NCBI RefSeq assembly: GCF_000311725.1
Contig: NZ_HE978516.1
Coordinates: 226,671 to 290,670, forward strand
DNA from: Robertmurraya massiliosenegalensis JC6
GTDB lineage: Bacteria; Bacillota; Bacilli; Bacillales; Cytobacillaceae
Reading direction: 5' to 3'
DNA: 64,000 nt
In this document: positions 32,029-41,352 of the stretch, one piece after another
How the letters are laid out: each line of letters starts with the position of its first letter
Position numbering within the stretch: position 1 is the stretch's first letter
Notes under the pieces: generated by a model
Seen by the model: the letters and a program-made list of their open reading frames with translations, nothing else
The model's database searches: none
What the model was told of the DNA's origin: nothing
Translations under genes and position numbers: made by a program

Positions 32029-33184
32029 TGTTGATTCCCCCTAAAATCGATTTCGCTTTACGGCATACATAAACCATTTCATAACTATTTTGACTAATGG
32101 GAGTTTCTTTCCAATCCGAAAACACGTGTACAATTTCAAAGCCATGGGCGATTAACAGTCTCTCCATTTCCTTAGGAAAAACATATCTCAAGCTAATATT
32201 TGTTCTTTTTTCATCCACTATTTTTCCGTCTTTATTGCGATATTTGCGAATGGTTGTGTAATGTTGAATTTGATTTAGCGAATCATATTGACTAATGGTG
32301 TACATATCAACTTTTTGGAGTGAATCACTATCAATATAGGTTCGCCAATATTCTTCTGTATTAGGTTGCAATAATTCTTCGGCACTTGGGAACCTTGTCC
32401 CAAAAATGAAAATTCCACTCATTTCTAAATGCTTATTTACGGATGAAAGAAAGCCATCTTGTGCTTCGTTTGTTAGAAAATGTTGAAATGAGTTTCCAAC
32501 TGAATACAGCAAGGAACTTTTTAAATCAAGCTCTAATTTTGCGCAATCCTGCTCCACCCATTTTATCGGTACCTTGAGGTTCCCCGCTTTCTTTAAAGCT
32601 TCCTCTAACATTCCGTTATGAATGTCGACACCTACTAACTCATAGCCATTTTTCGCTAATGGGATAGTGATCCTCCCGGTTCCACAAGCCAAATCAATGA
32701 TTGGACCGTTCGATTTCGAGGCCCATTTTAATAAGAATGGAATCTCAGGTGCATGTGATTCATTTTCCTTATCATATAAAATGGGATCATGATATTCTTC
32801 TGCATTAGTTACTGTCATTTTTTTCTCCTTTGCTGCTCTAGGCATAAATAATGCGGGATTTAGCGATTCACACTCGATCACTATCGCCGTTAAACCTTTT
32901 TCACTTTTCGTTTCATGCCATTCATCCTTTTCCCAGAATACTGCATCTCCCAGTTTAACCTGAAAGTAGTCATCGCTATCCCCTCGTACCTCTCCCTCCC
33001 CTTGAACAATGATAAGGAGTTGAGGAGTTACAGCTTGATGGTAGCCGATCACACCATTTTCTTTTAAATATATACAACCGATATTGGTTGCTTCTTCCGT
33101 TTTCATAATACGGGACATCATAAAATTAGATTGATATGCTGATATTTTTTTACCGTCTTCTTCTCTAAAACGATAAAACTTCAT
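32009..33184 (-). CDS. Cupin domain fused to a SAM-dependent methyltransferase
   Basis: 391 residues. The first ~120 form a cupin (GVIGYHQAVTPQLLIIVQGE; GDAVFWEKDEWHET), and from residue 123 a class I methyltransferase follows with the SAM motif IIDLACGTGRITIPLAKNG and GVDIHNGMLEEAL. AAAGGAG sits just before an internal ATG at 32818 (MTVTNAEEY), so the methyltransferase could also be made alone. This looks like two adjacent genes joined by loss of the cupin stop. Seventeen bases after the DUF952 gene. Confidence 0.8.
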   Translation of the reverse strand: MKFYRFREEDGKKISAYQSNFMMSRIMKTEEATNIGCIYLKENGVIGYHQAVTPQLLIIVQGEGEVRGDSDDYFQVKLGDAVFWEKDEWHETKSEKGLTAIVIECESLNPALFMPRAAKEKKMTVTNAEEYHDPILYDKENESHAPEIPFLLKWASKSNGPIIDLACGTGRITIPLAKNGYELVGVDIHNGMLEEALKKAGNLKVPIKWVEQDCAKLELDLKSSLLYSVGNSFQHFLTNEAQDGFLSSVNKHLEMSGIFIFGTRFPSAEELLQPNTEEYWRTYIDSDSLQKVDMYTISQYDSLNQIQHYTTIRKYRNKDGKIVDEKRTNISLRYVFPKEMERLLIAHGFEIVHVFSDWKETPISQNSYEMVYVCRKAKSILGGINNGHKRD

Positions 33185-33200
33185 TAAGTGCCACCACCAT

Positions 33201-33539
33201 TCATTCAAGCTCCATAGGAATCTCAAAATCTCCGTCTTTATTCGCTGGAAAATCAATTACTCTTTCTACAGCATCTATATTTAACGGTCCGTAAATATGC
33301 GGGAACAACTTCCCTGATTCGTACAAATCCTCATATATTACTTCTGCTTTGACCCTTTTTGAGTCTATACATAACAGCACTAAACCTTCCTGTCCCTGAA
33401 ATAGAAAATTCGCAACGCCTAACACCTGCTCTTTCGTTGAACAATGGATAAATCCATCAGTATTCAAACTCGATGGACTATACACTGTTCCTTCTTGTGC
33501 TTTTGACCAATCTGTTTTATTCATTATATGTAAAATCAT
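33201..33539 (-). CDS. DUF952 family protein
   Basis: 112 residues with the DUF952 pattern: MILHIMNKTDWSKAQEGTVY, DGFIHCSTKEQVLGVAN, and PHIYGPLNIDAVERVIDF at the end. Function unknown; the fold resembles ADP-ribosyltransferase-like proteins in the published family description as I recall it. Ribosome site GGAGATAG. Lies between a metallo-beta-lactamase-fold gene and the cupin-methyltransferase, all in the same direction. Confidence 0.85.
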   Translation of the reverse strand: MILHIMNKTDWSKAQEGTVYSPSSLNTDGFIHCSTKEQVLGVANFLFQGQEGLVLLCIDSKRVKAEVIYEDLYESGKLFPHIYGPLNIDAVERVIDFPANKDGDFEIPMELE

Positions 33540-33556
33540 GATTCTATCTCCATTTA

Positions 33557-34246
33557 CTATGATTCTATTGTTATCAGTTCATCTAAATATGAATTAATAT
33601 TCCCTTTCAGAACTACTCCATGTCCTGTACATAAGTATTCAATATCAAATTGCTGCATTTTTTTTAACCCTATGATGAAAGACTCAAAATCATATTGTTT
33701 TCGCATTTCTTCCTTTTGAGACCAATCATATACAAATTGCTTGAATTTTTCTCGTACTTTATTTCCTTCGTCAACAACCTGATTCTCATTCAGCTTTTCT
33801 CCAAAAAAGGAAATATGATCCCCACAAAATAAAGCCATATGTTGCTTATCATAATATGCAACTGAGCCCTTTGTATGATGTCTTAGAAGGATATATTCCA
33901 TATTTCCCCCAGATAAATCTGAATTAAATCGCTCTTTCATTTCATCTGGGACTAGTTCGATGTCATTATGATGGATAAACCCTTTTAAATGATTAAGAAA
34001 TGAGATTCCACCAATATGGTCTTTATGTCCATGAGTCAATAAATACTTGGATATCTCTCCTTTATTTATTCCAATACTTTTCAAAGCTTGTTCAAGAAAA
34101 TGAAAATGCTCTGCTTTCCCAGAATCAATGAGAATAATCTCATTTCTCTCTACTAATAAATAACTATTATTAAACGCATTCCAAGAATCATCCCAAAGCA
34201 AAAAGGCATATAAATGGTTAGTGATTTTATCTAAATAAGTTTCCAT
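33557..34246 (-). CDS. MBL-fold metallohydrolase
   Basis: A 229-residue metallo-beta-lactamase-fold enzyme. THGHKDHIGG (about residues 72-81) supplies the HxHxDH zinc ligands, and LFCGDHIS and TGHG provide further Asp/His ligands. Such proteins hydrolyse thioesters, lactones or phosphoesters; no specific substrate can be given. ATG 34246 follows GGGGTGAG; the GTG at 34258 lies within that site. Confidence 0.85.
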   Translation of the reverse strand: METYLDKITNHLYAFLLWDDSWNAFNNSYLLVERNEIILIDSGKAEHFHFLEQALKSIGINKGEISKYLLTHGHKDHIGGISFLNHLKGFIHHNDIELVPDEMKERFNSDLSGGNMEYILLRHHTKGSVAYYDKQHMALFCGDHISFFGEKLNENQVVDEGNKVREKFKQFVYDWSQKEEMRKQYDFESFIIGLKKMQQFDIEYLCTGHGVVLKGNINSYLDELITIES

Positions 34247-34260
34247 TAACACTCTCACCC

Positions 34261-35025
34261 CTAATCCAAGATATTGATCATCATATTGAGAAATCGACCT
34301 GATTGAGAGTCCTTTTCCAACATAGAATCAATCCATATCATCTCTTTTTGTAGATCCTTAATCATAAACTTAACTGCTCTGGCGTGGCATTTCGGTGTAT
34401 TGCAATTGAAGATATCTTTCATACTTACAAGTTGTTCTTTTAGTAAATGTGAGTGTAACGCTTTTAACCCCAATTGTGCTCGCTCTGGCTGATAGTGATG
34501 AAGTAATACTTTCGCAAAATTATTCAAAACCTGATGGAGCATCTCAACAGCCCATATATCATTTTTTCTTCGATCAGCTTTATAATATTGAAAAAGAAAC
34601 CATGCCATATCATATGTACAGTCATCAAATTCCTTATTAGACAGTCGAAGATTTTGAGTGGCCTCAAATTTTTTAAGGATTCCCGTTGGATCATACACCA
34701 CTTTAAAATAATCCTTTTCTATGAAATTCTTTTCAGTAACAGTAAACAAATCTACATGCAGAAGGTCATCATAAACTGTAATCATTTGTGGTGCAATAAT
34801 GAAAAAATCATCGTAGAATTTTATGGGCCGATAAGCTGCTAAATGCTTTAAACGGTCCAGTAGAAAAAACTCTTGTTGTTCCTCCTCAACCATACAGTAG
34901 AGATCTACATCAGAATACTCATCATACTCTCCTCTTCCCATTGACCCTTTAAGAAAAATTGCAAGTACCCGTTCATCTGCAATAAGACTTTTCGTTATAG
35001 CAGCTACCGCTTCTTCTTGTTTCAA
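34261..35025 (-). CDS. Nucleotidyltransferase-domain protein
   Basis: A 254-residue protein with the polymerase-beta-like nucleotidyltransferase motif FLKGSMGRGEYDEYSDVDLY (GS-x10-DxD, residues 23-42) and a helical C-terminal domain, as in aminoglycoside nucleotidyltransferase-like proteins of Bacillaceae. Resistance activity is not implied by sequence. The start is TTG 35025 with GGAGGG seven bases upstream. Confidence 0.8.
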   Translation of the reverse strand: MKQEEAVAAITKSLIADERVLAIFLKGSMGRGEYDEYSDVDLYCMVEEEQQEFFLLDRLKHLAAYRPIKFYDDFFIIAPQMITVYDDLLHVDLFTVTEKNFIEKDYFKVVYDPTGILKKFEATQNLRLSNKEFDDCTYDMAWFLFQYYKADRRKNDIWAVEMLHQVLNNFAKVLLHHYQPERAQLGLKALHSHLLKEQLVSMKDIFNCNTPKCHARAVKFMIKDLQKEMIWIDSMLEKDSQSGRFLNMMINILD

Positions 35026-35143
35026 GGTAAGCCCTCCAATATAAAACCGTTCTTTTTCAAGTATTTTTCATGTTATAATGATTTCACTTAATATTCTAAT
35101 AACATCATTCTACTAAACTTTAGTATTTGAAAGGAGTTTTTCT

Positions 35144-35560
35144 TTGTTTAGAGTTGGAAGTATCTTTATCCCCGTTACAGATCTGGATAACGCTAGTGAC
35201 TGGTATGAAAAAAATCTTGGTGTGAAGAAAATTGACAGTTGGGAAGATGGAGTAGGCTTCTATTTTTCGGAAAGTTCTACTCAGTTAGCATTAGTGAAGG
35301 TTGAAACGACCCAACCTTCGGAATTTGTTATCAAGGGCAAAAGAAAAAATATTTATTATAATTTTCTCGTTCAAAATATCGAAGAAGCTTATCAACATCT
35401 GACCCAAAACGGGGTTTCCACAACCGAAATAGAAGATTTTGGCGGAATGAAGGGCTTTGATTTCTTTGACCTAGATGGCAATCCATTTAGTGTTGTCGAT
35501 GAAGAACCAGAATCTCCTTTTCATTTAGAGCAAATAAGAAAACGTCAAGAGAAAGATTAA
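35144..35560 (+). CDS. VOC family (glyoxalase-like) protein
   Basis: A 138-residue single-module VOC protein: GSIFIPVTDLDNASDWYEKN, and GFDFFDLDGNPFSVVDE near the end. Metal ligands are incomplete in what I can see, so it may be a binding protein or an enzyme of unknown substrate. TTG 35144 start with AAAGGAG seven bases upstream. Confidence 0.8.
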   Translation: MFRVGSIFIPVTDLDNASDWYEKNLGVKKIDSWEDGVGFYFSESSTQLALVKVETTQPSEFVIKGKRKNIYYNFLVQNIEEAYQHLTQNGVSTTEIEDFGGMKGFDFFDLDGNPFSVVDEEPESPFHLEQIRKRQEKD

Positions 35561-35642
35561 CCATTTTTAGTGGGGTAACTCCAAATTTAGTTACCCTCTT
35601 GTTTTACCTGAGTTATTCAACAAATTTCATCAGTGAAAGATT

Positions 35643-36200
35643 CTATTCGTTAACCGTCACTACCTCTATCTTCATCACAGCAATTTGATTACCTAATTTA
35701 CCTAGTATCTCTCGAAAATAGCCATTATAACTTATAGACATTTTATTCCCATCAGTAAACAAGAATTCATAGTCATAAAATCCCTTGTCCTCCATATCAA
35801 TTCTATTTATTTTTTCAACTTCTTCCCACGAATAGGTATAAACATCCGTTGACATGAATTCTTTGAATGAAATCCCCTCATCTCCTAGCGTTTTATACGG
35901 TAATGCTGCCATCATAAAACAACCTATACTAATCAACACAAGAAGAACACTTATGAAAATCGACATTTTTTTAATGTCTAGAAAGAAGAGAGTCAAAGAT
36001 GATAAGAAGAGCAAGAAAAATCCGATTGCAAAGGCCATATAGCTTTCATTTGGTGTGAAGACATGCCATATTTCGGACTTATGATGCATAATGTTTGTTA
36101 CCGTTTGGGGAATGACAGGAAGAAAAAGTGGACAAGTTAGCAGGAGCACAACACTGATTGCTAGAAATACATGCCTTGACTCATGATTTTGATATTCCAA
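35643..36200 (-). CDS. Hypothetical membrane protein
   Basis: About 185 residues with three N-terminal hydrophobic segments (VFLAISVVLLLTCPLFLPVI; AFAIGFFLLFLSSLTLFFLD; IFISVLLVLISIGCFMMAAL) and a soluble C-terminus of about 80 residues (FTDGNKMSISYNGYFREILG) with a PH-like appearance. TTG 36200 follows GAGGTGAT; GTG 36209 is inside that site. Directly after a frameshifted small gene. Family not recognised. Confidence 0.6.
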   Translation of the reverse strand: MEYQNHESRHVFLAISVVLLLTCPLFLPVIPQTVTNIMHHKSEIWHVFTPNESYMAFAIGFFLLFLSSLTLFFLDIKKMSIFISVLLVLISIGCFMMAALPYKTLGDEGISFKEFMSTDVYTYSWEEVEKINRIDMEDKGFYDYEFLFTDGNKMSISYNGYFREILGKLGNQIAVMKIEVVTVNE

Positions 36201-36216
36201 ATAGATCACCTCTTCA

Positions 36217-36478
36217 TTAATTATATCCGTACTCTAATAATAGTTTACAAACCATTGATAATGACTCATCAGTAGGGACCCAGAGTTTTTTACCCTCTTC
36301 TTTGTTTCTAAGATGGACAATTTCGATACCGTTATTTTTCAACTCAGATATCGTCGCTCCCTTTCCCAAGCAATCCATCAATATTTAATGAGACAAGGAC
36401 CTTATCTCCCTTTGTAATAATCACTCCTGAACAAAATGGCTGGTTCATTGTATCCATGATAATAGTAAGTTTTTTCAT
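36217..36478 (-). pseudogene. Small gene interrupted by a frameshift
   Basis: ATG 36478 (AGGAAG upstream) opens MKKLTIIMDTMNQPFCSGVI and continues to about GLLGKG, where the frame stops; the next frame continues smoothly as ATISELKNNGIEIVHLRNKE and EEGKKLWVPTDESLSMV to a stop at 36217-36219. A base change in GGGAAAGGGAG around 36350-36372 would explain it. About 87 residues when corrected; family not recognised. Confidence 0.65.
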
Positions 36479-36576
36479 TTATCTTCCTCTTTTACGTATT
36501 TAATAGATTATATATGGTATACTTCACCAAAAAACAAAAAATTTCGAATATAGTTTATGAGATTAATAGGAGTGTT

Positions 36577-37116
36577 ATGATGAGTGACCTTACCTTTAAA
36601 AACTTGAATTTCGAACTTGACGATTTGGTGTCCTTTATGACGAGCAATCATTGGATATACCACTCAAATCCGCACCCTTCCATTGATGAAATTGAAAGCA
36701 GATTCCATAAAGGCTGGTACTCCACCAATAAAGAAACATTCTGGATTGAAAAAGATAGCAAGAAAATTGGCCTTCTGATCGTTCACGATATGGATGATAC
36801 GATTCTTTCTTTTGATATTCGTATTGATGCTAAGGTTCGAGGAAATGGATATGCAACAATTGCGATGCATTGGTTGATTAACTATGTTTTTAATTTACAA
36901 GATAAAAAGATCCGGCTGGAAGCCTACACCCGTAGCGATAACTTAGCGATGCGCAAAACGCTACATAAGTGCGGGTTTGTAAAAGAAGGTTATTTACGTG
37001 ATGCTTGGGAAAACGATGATGGAAGTGTTGCAGACTCTATTTGTTATGCCCTAATTCGAAAAGATTGGGAGCATAAACAGGTTACACCCATTAAACTGAA
37101 TGATCTGCCATATTAA
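36577..37116 (+). CDS. GNAT acetyltransferase, RimJ/RimL-like
   Basis: A 179-residue GNAT protein. DIRIDAKVRGNGYATIAMHW contains the acetyl-CoA loop, and RLEAYTRSDNLAMRKTLHKC with GFVKEGYLRDAWENDDGSVA is the RimJ/RimL-type C-terminus. Acylates a protein N-terminus or small amine. ATG 36577 (tandem ATG at 36580) has AGGAG. The methyltransferase gene follows 19 bp after its stop, so they are probably co-transcribed. Confidence 0.8.
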   Translation: MMSDLTFKNLNFELDDLVSFMTSNHWIYHSNPHPSIDEIESRFHKGWYSTNKETFWIEKDSKKIGLLIVHDMDDTILSFDIRIDAKVRGNGYATIAMHWLINYVFNLQDKKIRLEAYTRSDNLAMRKTLHKCGFVKEGYLRDAWENDDGSVADSICYALIRKDWEHKQVTPIKLNDLPY

Positions 37117-37135
37117 AATAAAAGGAGTGCTTCAT

Positions 37136-37888
37136 TTGGATTGGAATACTAATTTATACGATCAAAAACATTCATTTGTTTCAAAATATGGAAAAAACTT
37201 GATTGAATTATTAGAACCGACGGCAGGTGAAAAGATCCTTGACCTTGGCTGCGGTACGGGAGACCTTGCACAGCAATTAGATGAGATCGGGGTCGATGTT
37301 ATTGGTGTGGATCGCTCGGAAAAGATGATTAAGCAAGCAAAAACGAAGTATCCTCTGATCGAATTTTCTGTTCAAGATGCACGATCCATGGAATTTCAGC
37401 AAGAATTTAATGCCGTCTTCTCCAATGCCACTCTTCATTGGATTAAGCCTCCTAGCCAAGCATTACAGTGCATTTATAATAGCCTTAAAAGAGAGGGGCG
37501 ATTTGTTGCTGAATTTGGTGGAAAAGGAAATGTCCAGATCATCACAAACGCAATTATTCAACAAATCGAAGAATCAGGATTTGAATTTCAAGCTGAACAT
37601 AATCCTTGGTTTTTCCCGAGTATCAGCGAGTACTCCACCCTCATGGAAACAGTCGGATTTCGAGTAACCTACGCCCAACACTTCGATCGACCAACTAAGC
37701 TCGAGGGCGAAAACGGACTTAAGAATTGGATTCATATGTTTGCGAACCAGCTATTCGAGGGGATTCCTGTGGATAAAAAGGAAGAGATGATCACAAAAGT
37801 TGAAATGCAATTGAAGGAGCTCCTTTTCAATGAGGATCATTGGATCGCTGATTACAAAAGGATTCGAGTAATCGGGATAAAAGAATAA
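37136..37888 (+). CDS. Class I SAM-dependent methyltransferase
   Basis: A 250-residue methyltransferase of the trans-aconitate methyltransferase/UbiE type: ILDLGCGTGDLAQQL (residues ~38-52), VIGVDRSEKMIKQA, and FNAVFSNATLHWI, then a helical lid containing WFFPSISEYSTLMETVGF. The substrate is unknown. The start is TTG 37136 with AAAGGAG eight bases upstream; longer frames overlap the acetyltransferase. Confidence 0.85.
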   Translation: MDWNTNLYDQKHSFVSKYGKNLIELLEPTAGEKILDLGCGTGDLAQQLDEIGVDVIGVDRSEKMIKQAKTKYPLIEFSVQDARSMEFQQEFNAVFSNATLHWIKPPSQALQCIYNSLKREGRFVAEFGGKGNVQIITNAIIQQIEESGFEFQAEHNPWFFPSISEYSTLMETVGFRVTYAQHFDRPTKLEGENGLKNWIHMFANQLFEGIPVDKKEEMITKVEMQLKELLFNEDHWIADYKRIRVIGIKE

Positions 37889-37923
37889 AGACTCCCTCCA
37901 TATGTATCCAAAGCTGAGCATTT

Positions 37924-38706
37924 TTAATTATAAAAACTAGCGATGATTATCGCAGCTGGATAAATAAGGATTTGTCCTACTATCGTGCCAAGTAGTTTGG
38001 TTCCAATTAACAAGACCACAAGAGCTTTGACATCTCCATATGGGCGTTTATTCCTTATTGCTTGATCGGTGATAATGGCTGCTCGAGGATCCACTAATAA
38101 AGTAAGCAATATTGTTGCGACCCCGTTAATCATTCCTGATGAAGCAGAAGCAGATAAACGAAAATCTTCCGCTACAAAGAAAGCTGCATAATAGGCAGAA
38201 ATGACGCCGATCGTATAAATGGATGTGATCAATGTATTTAACAATAATAACCGCTTGGGAATTTCTCGATAGCGCAAACGATAAAACATTCTTTTATTTG
38301 GCCTTGTCGTATTTTTTACTATTCTCTTTATATTCGAAATGCTTAGCGCTTCAACGACAATCGAAGGAACTGAGCCTTTTACTTCTAATCGATCCACTGC
38401 TTTGGCAAACAATTTTAAAAAAGTCGGTATCAAAACAATTCCTAATAACGTACCCATGGTCGCAGATGCGACGACCAGCCTAATATCTTTTATCGGATCG
38501 GTTTGATTTGCAATACTTATTCCTATGAGCATCCCAATCAATGGGGCTTGGAGCATATTAGCTGTTCTCGATACTAAAACAAATATATTAAATAACGATA
38601 ATGACAATGCGTATTTACCACTTTTCACTGAATTTAATCGGACAGAGTAAGCTAGAGTGTCAATCAAATGAATCACTACAGTTAGCCCCATAAGGCTGAG
38701 CAACAT
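37924..38706 (-). CDS. amj: Lipid II flippase, Amj family
   Basis: A 260-residue polytopic protein matching Amj (DUF2837): HLIDTLAYSVRLNSVKSGKY, LVSRTANMLQAPLIGMLIG and LLVDPRAAIITDQAIRNKRP are recognisable family segments. In B. subtilis Amj moves lipid II across the membrane as an alternative to MurJ and is induced by envelope stress. Perfect ribosome site GGAGGTGAT before ATG 38706. Monocistronic; no operon partner. Confidence 0.85.
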   Translation of the reverse strand: MLLSLMGLTVVIHLIDTLAYSVRLNSVKSGKYALSLSLFNIFVLVSRTANMLQAPLIGMLIGISIANQTDPIKDIRLVVASATMGTLLGIVLIPTFLKLFAKAVDRLEVKGSVPSIVVEALSISNIKRIVKNTTRPNKRMFYRLRYREIPKRLLLLNTLITSIYTIGVISAYYAAFFVAEDFRLSASASSGMINGVATILLTLLVDPRAAIITDQAIRNKRPYGDVKALVVLLIGTKLLGTIVGQILIYPAAIIIASFYN

Positions 38707-38778
38707 AAAATCACCTCCACTATTAGACGATAGTAAATTTTATAGGTTGCATGTTTTTCTCAAAAATTCTTAACTCTA

Positions 38779-39642
38779 CTAAATAGAATTTGAGCGTAGA
38801 AATGAAATCAATTTTTCATCTGTTTCCTGAGCTAGCTTCCCAATCCAAATTAAATGTCCCCACGAATCAACTAGATGTAAGTGTGAATCCACAATTTTTG
38901 TTAGCGCATATTGAGGGTGATCTAATGATATAAATCCATCATTTTTGCTATGCATGATTAATGTTGGACTCAAAATTGCCTTAAAATCTTGCTCCGTTAT
39001 TTCTTTCGACTGGTTTATATCGACAAGGAAACCATTTCCTGAACGTTGGCGGCTATTCATGTTTTTAAATTCAGTGACATCTCCAATATCTACTCTCTTA
39101 TGTAGTTCTTGTTTTGAGAGCGAACTAAACTGTGAGGCCATCATCTTAAACATGGCCTTTGGAAACAAAGTGCTAAATGTACTTAGCATTTTCCATGTGA
39201 AAGCCTCCACTCTCGGTCTAAATATGATATGAGCTGCCTTGTATTCCATATCTTTCGGAGTGAGCCATTCCTTTGTAACAGCACTTTCTAAAGTTAAACT
39301 CTTCACTTTTTCAGGAAACAACGAAGCAAATCGAATTCCAGTTGGTCCTCCAGCTGAAATTGCAATCACATGGACTTGCTCAAATCCAAGATCATCAATT
39401 AATTTACGATAATATTGACATGCTATCGTTAAGTTTTCACCTATTTCTTTTGATGTCCTTCCATATCCGGCCCTTGAAGGTGTAATAATCAAAAAATCAT
39501 TTTCGATTAATGTCTTATAACCAAATTCTTCTAGACAATTGGAATGACCACCATGGAAAATAAGCACCGGCTCTCCTTTTCCTATCATCGAATATTCAAT
39601 TGTCATTCCTTCGACTGAGAATAGCTCTACTTTTCGATTCAT
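38779..39642 (-). CDS. Alpha/beta hydrolase
   Basis: A 287-residue hydrolase: VLIFHGGHSNCLEEFG (oxyanion region), VIAISAGGPTGIRFASLFPE (nucleophile Ser in A-x-S-x-G-G, residue ~97), LIMHSKNDGFI (acid) and DSWGHLIWIG (His). The substrate cannot be told; esterases, lactonases and C-C hydrolases share the layout. Ribosome site AAGGAATGG. Single gene. Confidence 0.8.
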   Translation of the reverse strand: MNRKVELFSVEGMTIEYSMIGKGEPVLIFHGGHSNCLEEFGYKTLIENDFLIITPSRAGYGRTSKEIGENLTIACQYYRKLIDDLGFEQVHVIAISAGGPTGIRFASLFPEKVKSLTLESAVTKEWLTPKDMEYKAAHIIFRPRVEAFTWKMLSTFSTLFPKAMFKMMASQFSSLSKQELHKRVDIGDVTEFKNMNSRQRSGNGFLVDINQSKEITEQDFKAILSPTLIMHSKNDGFISLDHPQYALTKIVDSHLHLVDSWGHLIWIGKLAQETDEKLISFLRSNSI

Positions 39643-39754
39643 TCACACCATTCCTTTTTTAAATTCACTTAAGTAAAGTCTAGCACACTATAAAAAAAGA
39701 AGCGTCTCCATTTAGGAAACCCTTCTCTTCAGGTTAGTAATCTTCGCCTAGTTT

Positions 39755-40336
39755 TTAACGAATTTCTTCTTCTAATTGTTTGAGGGTCTGTTCTAAAACT
39801 CCAGTATAATATGTTCTTGCCTCTTTATCCTTTGCTGTAATGTAAATCGGCTCTCCAAAAATGAGGAAGGCTTTCTTCCGTGTAAAAAGTTCTTTTAAAT
39901 TATTGGGCCCCATGTAGACAACCGGAATTATTGGAACTTCTGAACGTTGGGCAATCGTAATGGCTCCCTGCTTTAAAGCGATCTGTTCGTTCGTCCTCGT
40001 TCCACTTGGAAAAATCCCTACAATTTCACCTTTGGATAATAATCGATTAGGGATTTTTAGCACACTTGGTCCTGGATTATCTCGATCCACCGGAAAAGCA
40101 TTTAACTTTTTTAGTAACCAAGCAAGCCCTTTAATCTCAAATAGTTGTTTTTTTGCCATATAATGAATGTTCGAAGGCAACAGCGTAATGCCAAGATAAA
40201 ATATATCTACCCATCCAGTATGGGTACAGGCAATCACATAAGGTCCTTGATTAGGCAAAACCTGTTTATTATAAACCGTTATTTTTCCAAACATACGTAA
40301 AAAGACTTTTATAACATTGGCAGCAAAATAATACAA
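39755..40336 (-). CDS. 1-acyl-glycerol-3-phosphate acyltransferase (PlsC-like)
   Basis: A 193-residue lysophospholipid acyltransferase. ACTHTGWVDIFYLG gives the HX4D catalytic pair, FPSGTRTNEQIALKQGAITI the glycerophosphate motif (Ser replaces the usual Glu in FPEGTR), and VPIIPVVYMGP a later motif. Makes phosphatidic acid or acylates other lysolipids. TTG 40336 is the likely start because AAAGGAG lies eight bases before it and after the upstream ATG 40354. Confidence 0.8.
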   Translation of the reverse strand: MYYFAANVIKVFLRMFGKITVYNKQVLPNQGPYVIACTHTGWVDIFYLGITLLPSNIHYMAKKQLFEIKGLAWLLKKLNAFPVDRDNPGPSVLKIPNRLLSKGEIVGIFPSGTRTNEQIALKQGAITIAQRSEVPIIPVVYMGPNNLKELFTRKKAFLIFGEPIYITAKDKEARTYYTGVLEQTLKQLEEEIR

Positions 40337-40410
40337 TGTGATCACTCCTTTCATGGTTAGAAAAGTTAATCCAATAGCATTATTTTATCACTTGATATTA
40401 ATATCTGGTA

Positions 40411-41304
40411 CTAGTTTTTCTCGATAGCATGTCCGCCAAACTCATTCCGTAATGCCGCTACTACTTTCCCTGTAAACGTATCATCGTCCAAAGAGCGGTA
40501 TCTCATTAATAAAGACATCGCAATTACAGGTGTTGCTGCCTGCAAATTTAGAGCCTCTTCAACCGTCCATTTCCCTTCACCTGATGAATGCATAATCCCT
40601 TTTATTTCAGTTAATTTAGCATCTTTTGAAAACGCCAATTCTGTTAATTCCATGAGCCACGAACGGATGACAGAACCATTATTCCAAACTCTCGACACCT
40701 TTTCATAGTCAAATTGGAACTCACTTTTTTCTAACAGCTCAAATCCTTCTCCTATCGCAGCCATCATTCCGTATTCAATCCCATTATGAATCATTTTTAA
40801 GAAATGTCCACTCCCGGCTTTTCCTGCATAAAAATACCCATTTTCAACAGAGGTATCTTTAAATAATGGCTCCACACTCTCCCATGCTTCAGGATCTCCA
40901 CCAACCATATAACATGCACCGGTACGAGCTCCTTTCATACCACCAGAAGTTCCGGTATCTAGAAAGGAAACGCCAAATTCCTTTAATTGATTATAACGAC
41001 GAATGGACTCTTTATAATGAGAATTTCCAGCTTCTATTACGATATCTCCTTTTTCCAATAATGGTGACATTTCATCAAGTACAGAATCTACAACTTGATG
41101 CGGAACCATCAACCATAGCACTCTAGGAGTATCCAAGGATTCTACTAGCTCTTTTAAAGTATCTGCACCTCTAGCACCGTATTGATTCATTTCTTTTCGC
41201 GCATCCTTATTTAAATCATATGCAATGACTTTATGGTCGCTGTCTATTAAATTTTCCCCTAAGTTTGCTCCCATTTTTCCTAAACCAATTAATCCTACTT
41301 GCAT
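40411..41304 (-). CDS. 6-phosphogluconate dehydrogenase, decarboxylating, short type
   Basis: A 297-residue 6PGDH of the short (YqeC/GntZ-like) class: VGLIGLGKMGANLGENLIDS binds the nucleotide, SFLDTGTSGGMKGARTGACY the substrate, and GHFLKMIHNGIEYGMM carries catalytic Lys and Asn. Asp at the end of the second strand (IAYDLNKDAR) suggests preference for NAD over NADP, which is inference. It follows zwf by 48 bp on the same strand. With zwf and hxlAB it closes the oxidative ribulose-monophosphate cycle, releasing CO2 and regenerating Ru5P. Confidence 0.9.
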   Translation of the reverse strand: MQVGLIGLGKMGANLGENLIDSDHKVIAYDLNKDARKEMNQYGARGADTLKELVESLDTPRVLWLMVPHQVVDSVLDEMSPLLEKGDIVIEAGNSHYKESIRRYNQLKEFGVSFLDTGTSGGMKGARTGACYMVGGDPEAWESVEPLFKDTSVENGYFYAGKAGSGHFLKMIHNGIEYGMMAAIGEGFELLEKSEFQFDYEKVSRVWNNGSVIRSWLMELTELAFSKDAKLTEIKGIMHSSGEGKWTVEEALNLQAATPVIAMSLLMRYRSLDDDTFTGKVVAALRNEFGGHAIEKN

Positions 41305-41352
41305 CACATTTTCCTCCTAGTAATCTTTTCTATCATATGGTTGTCTTTTCAG

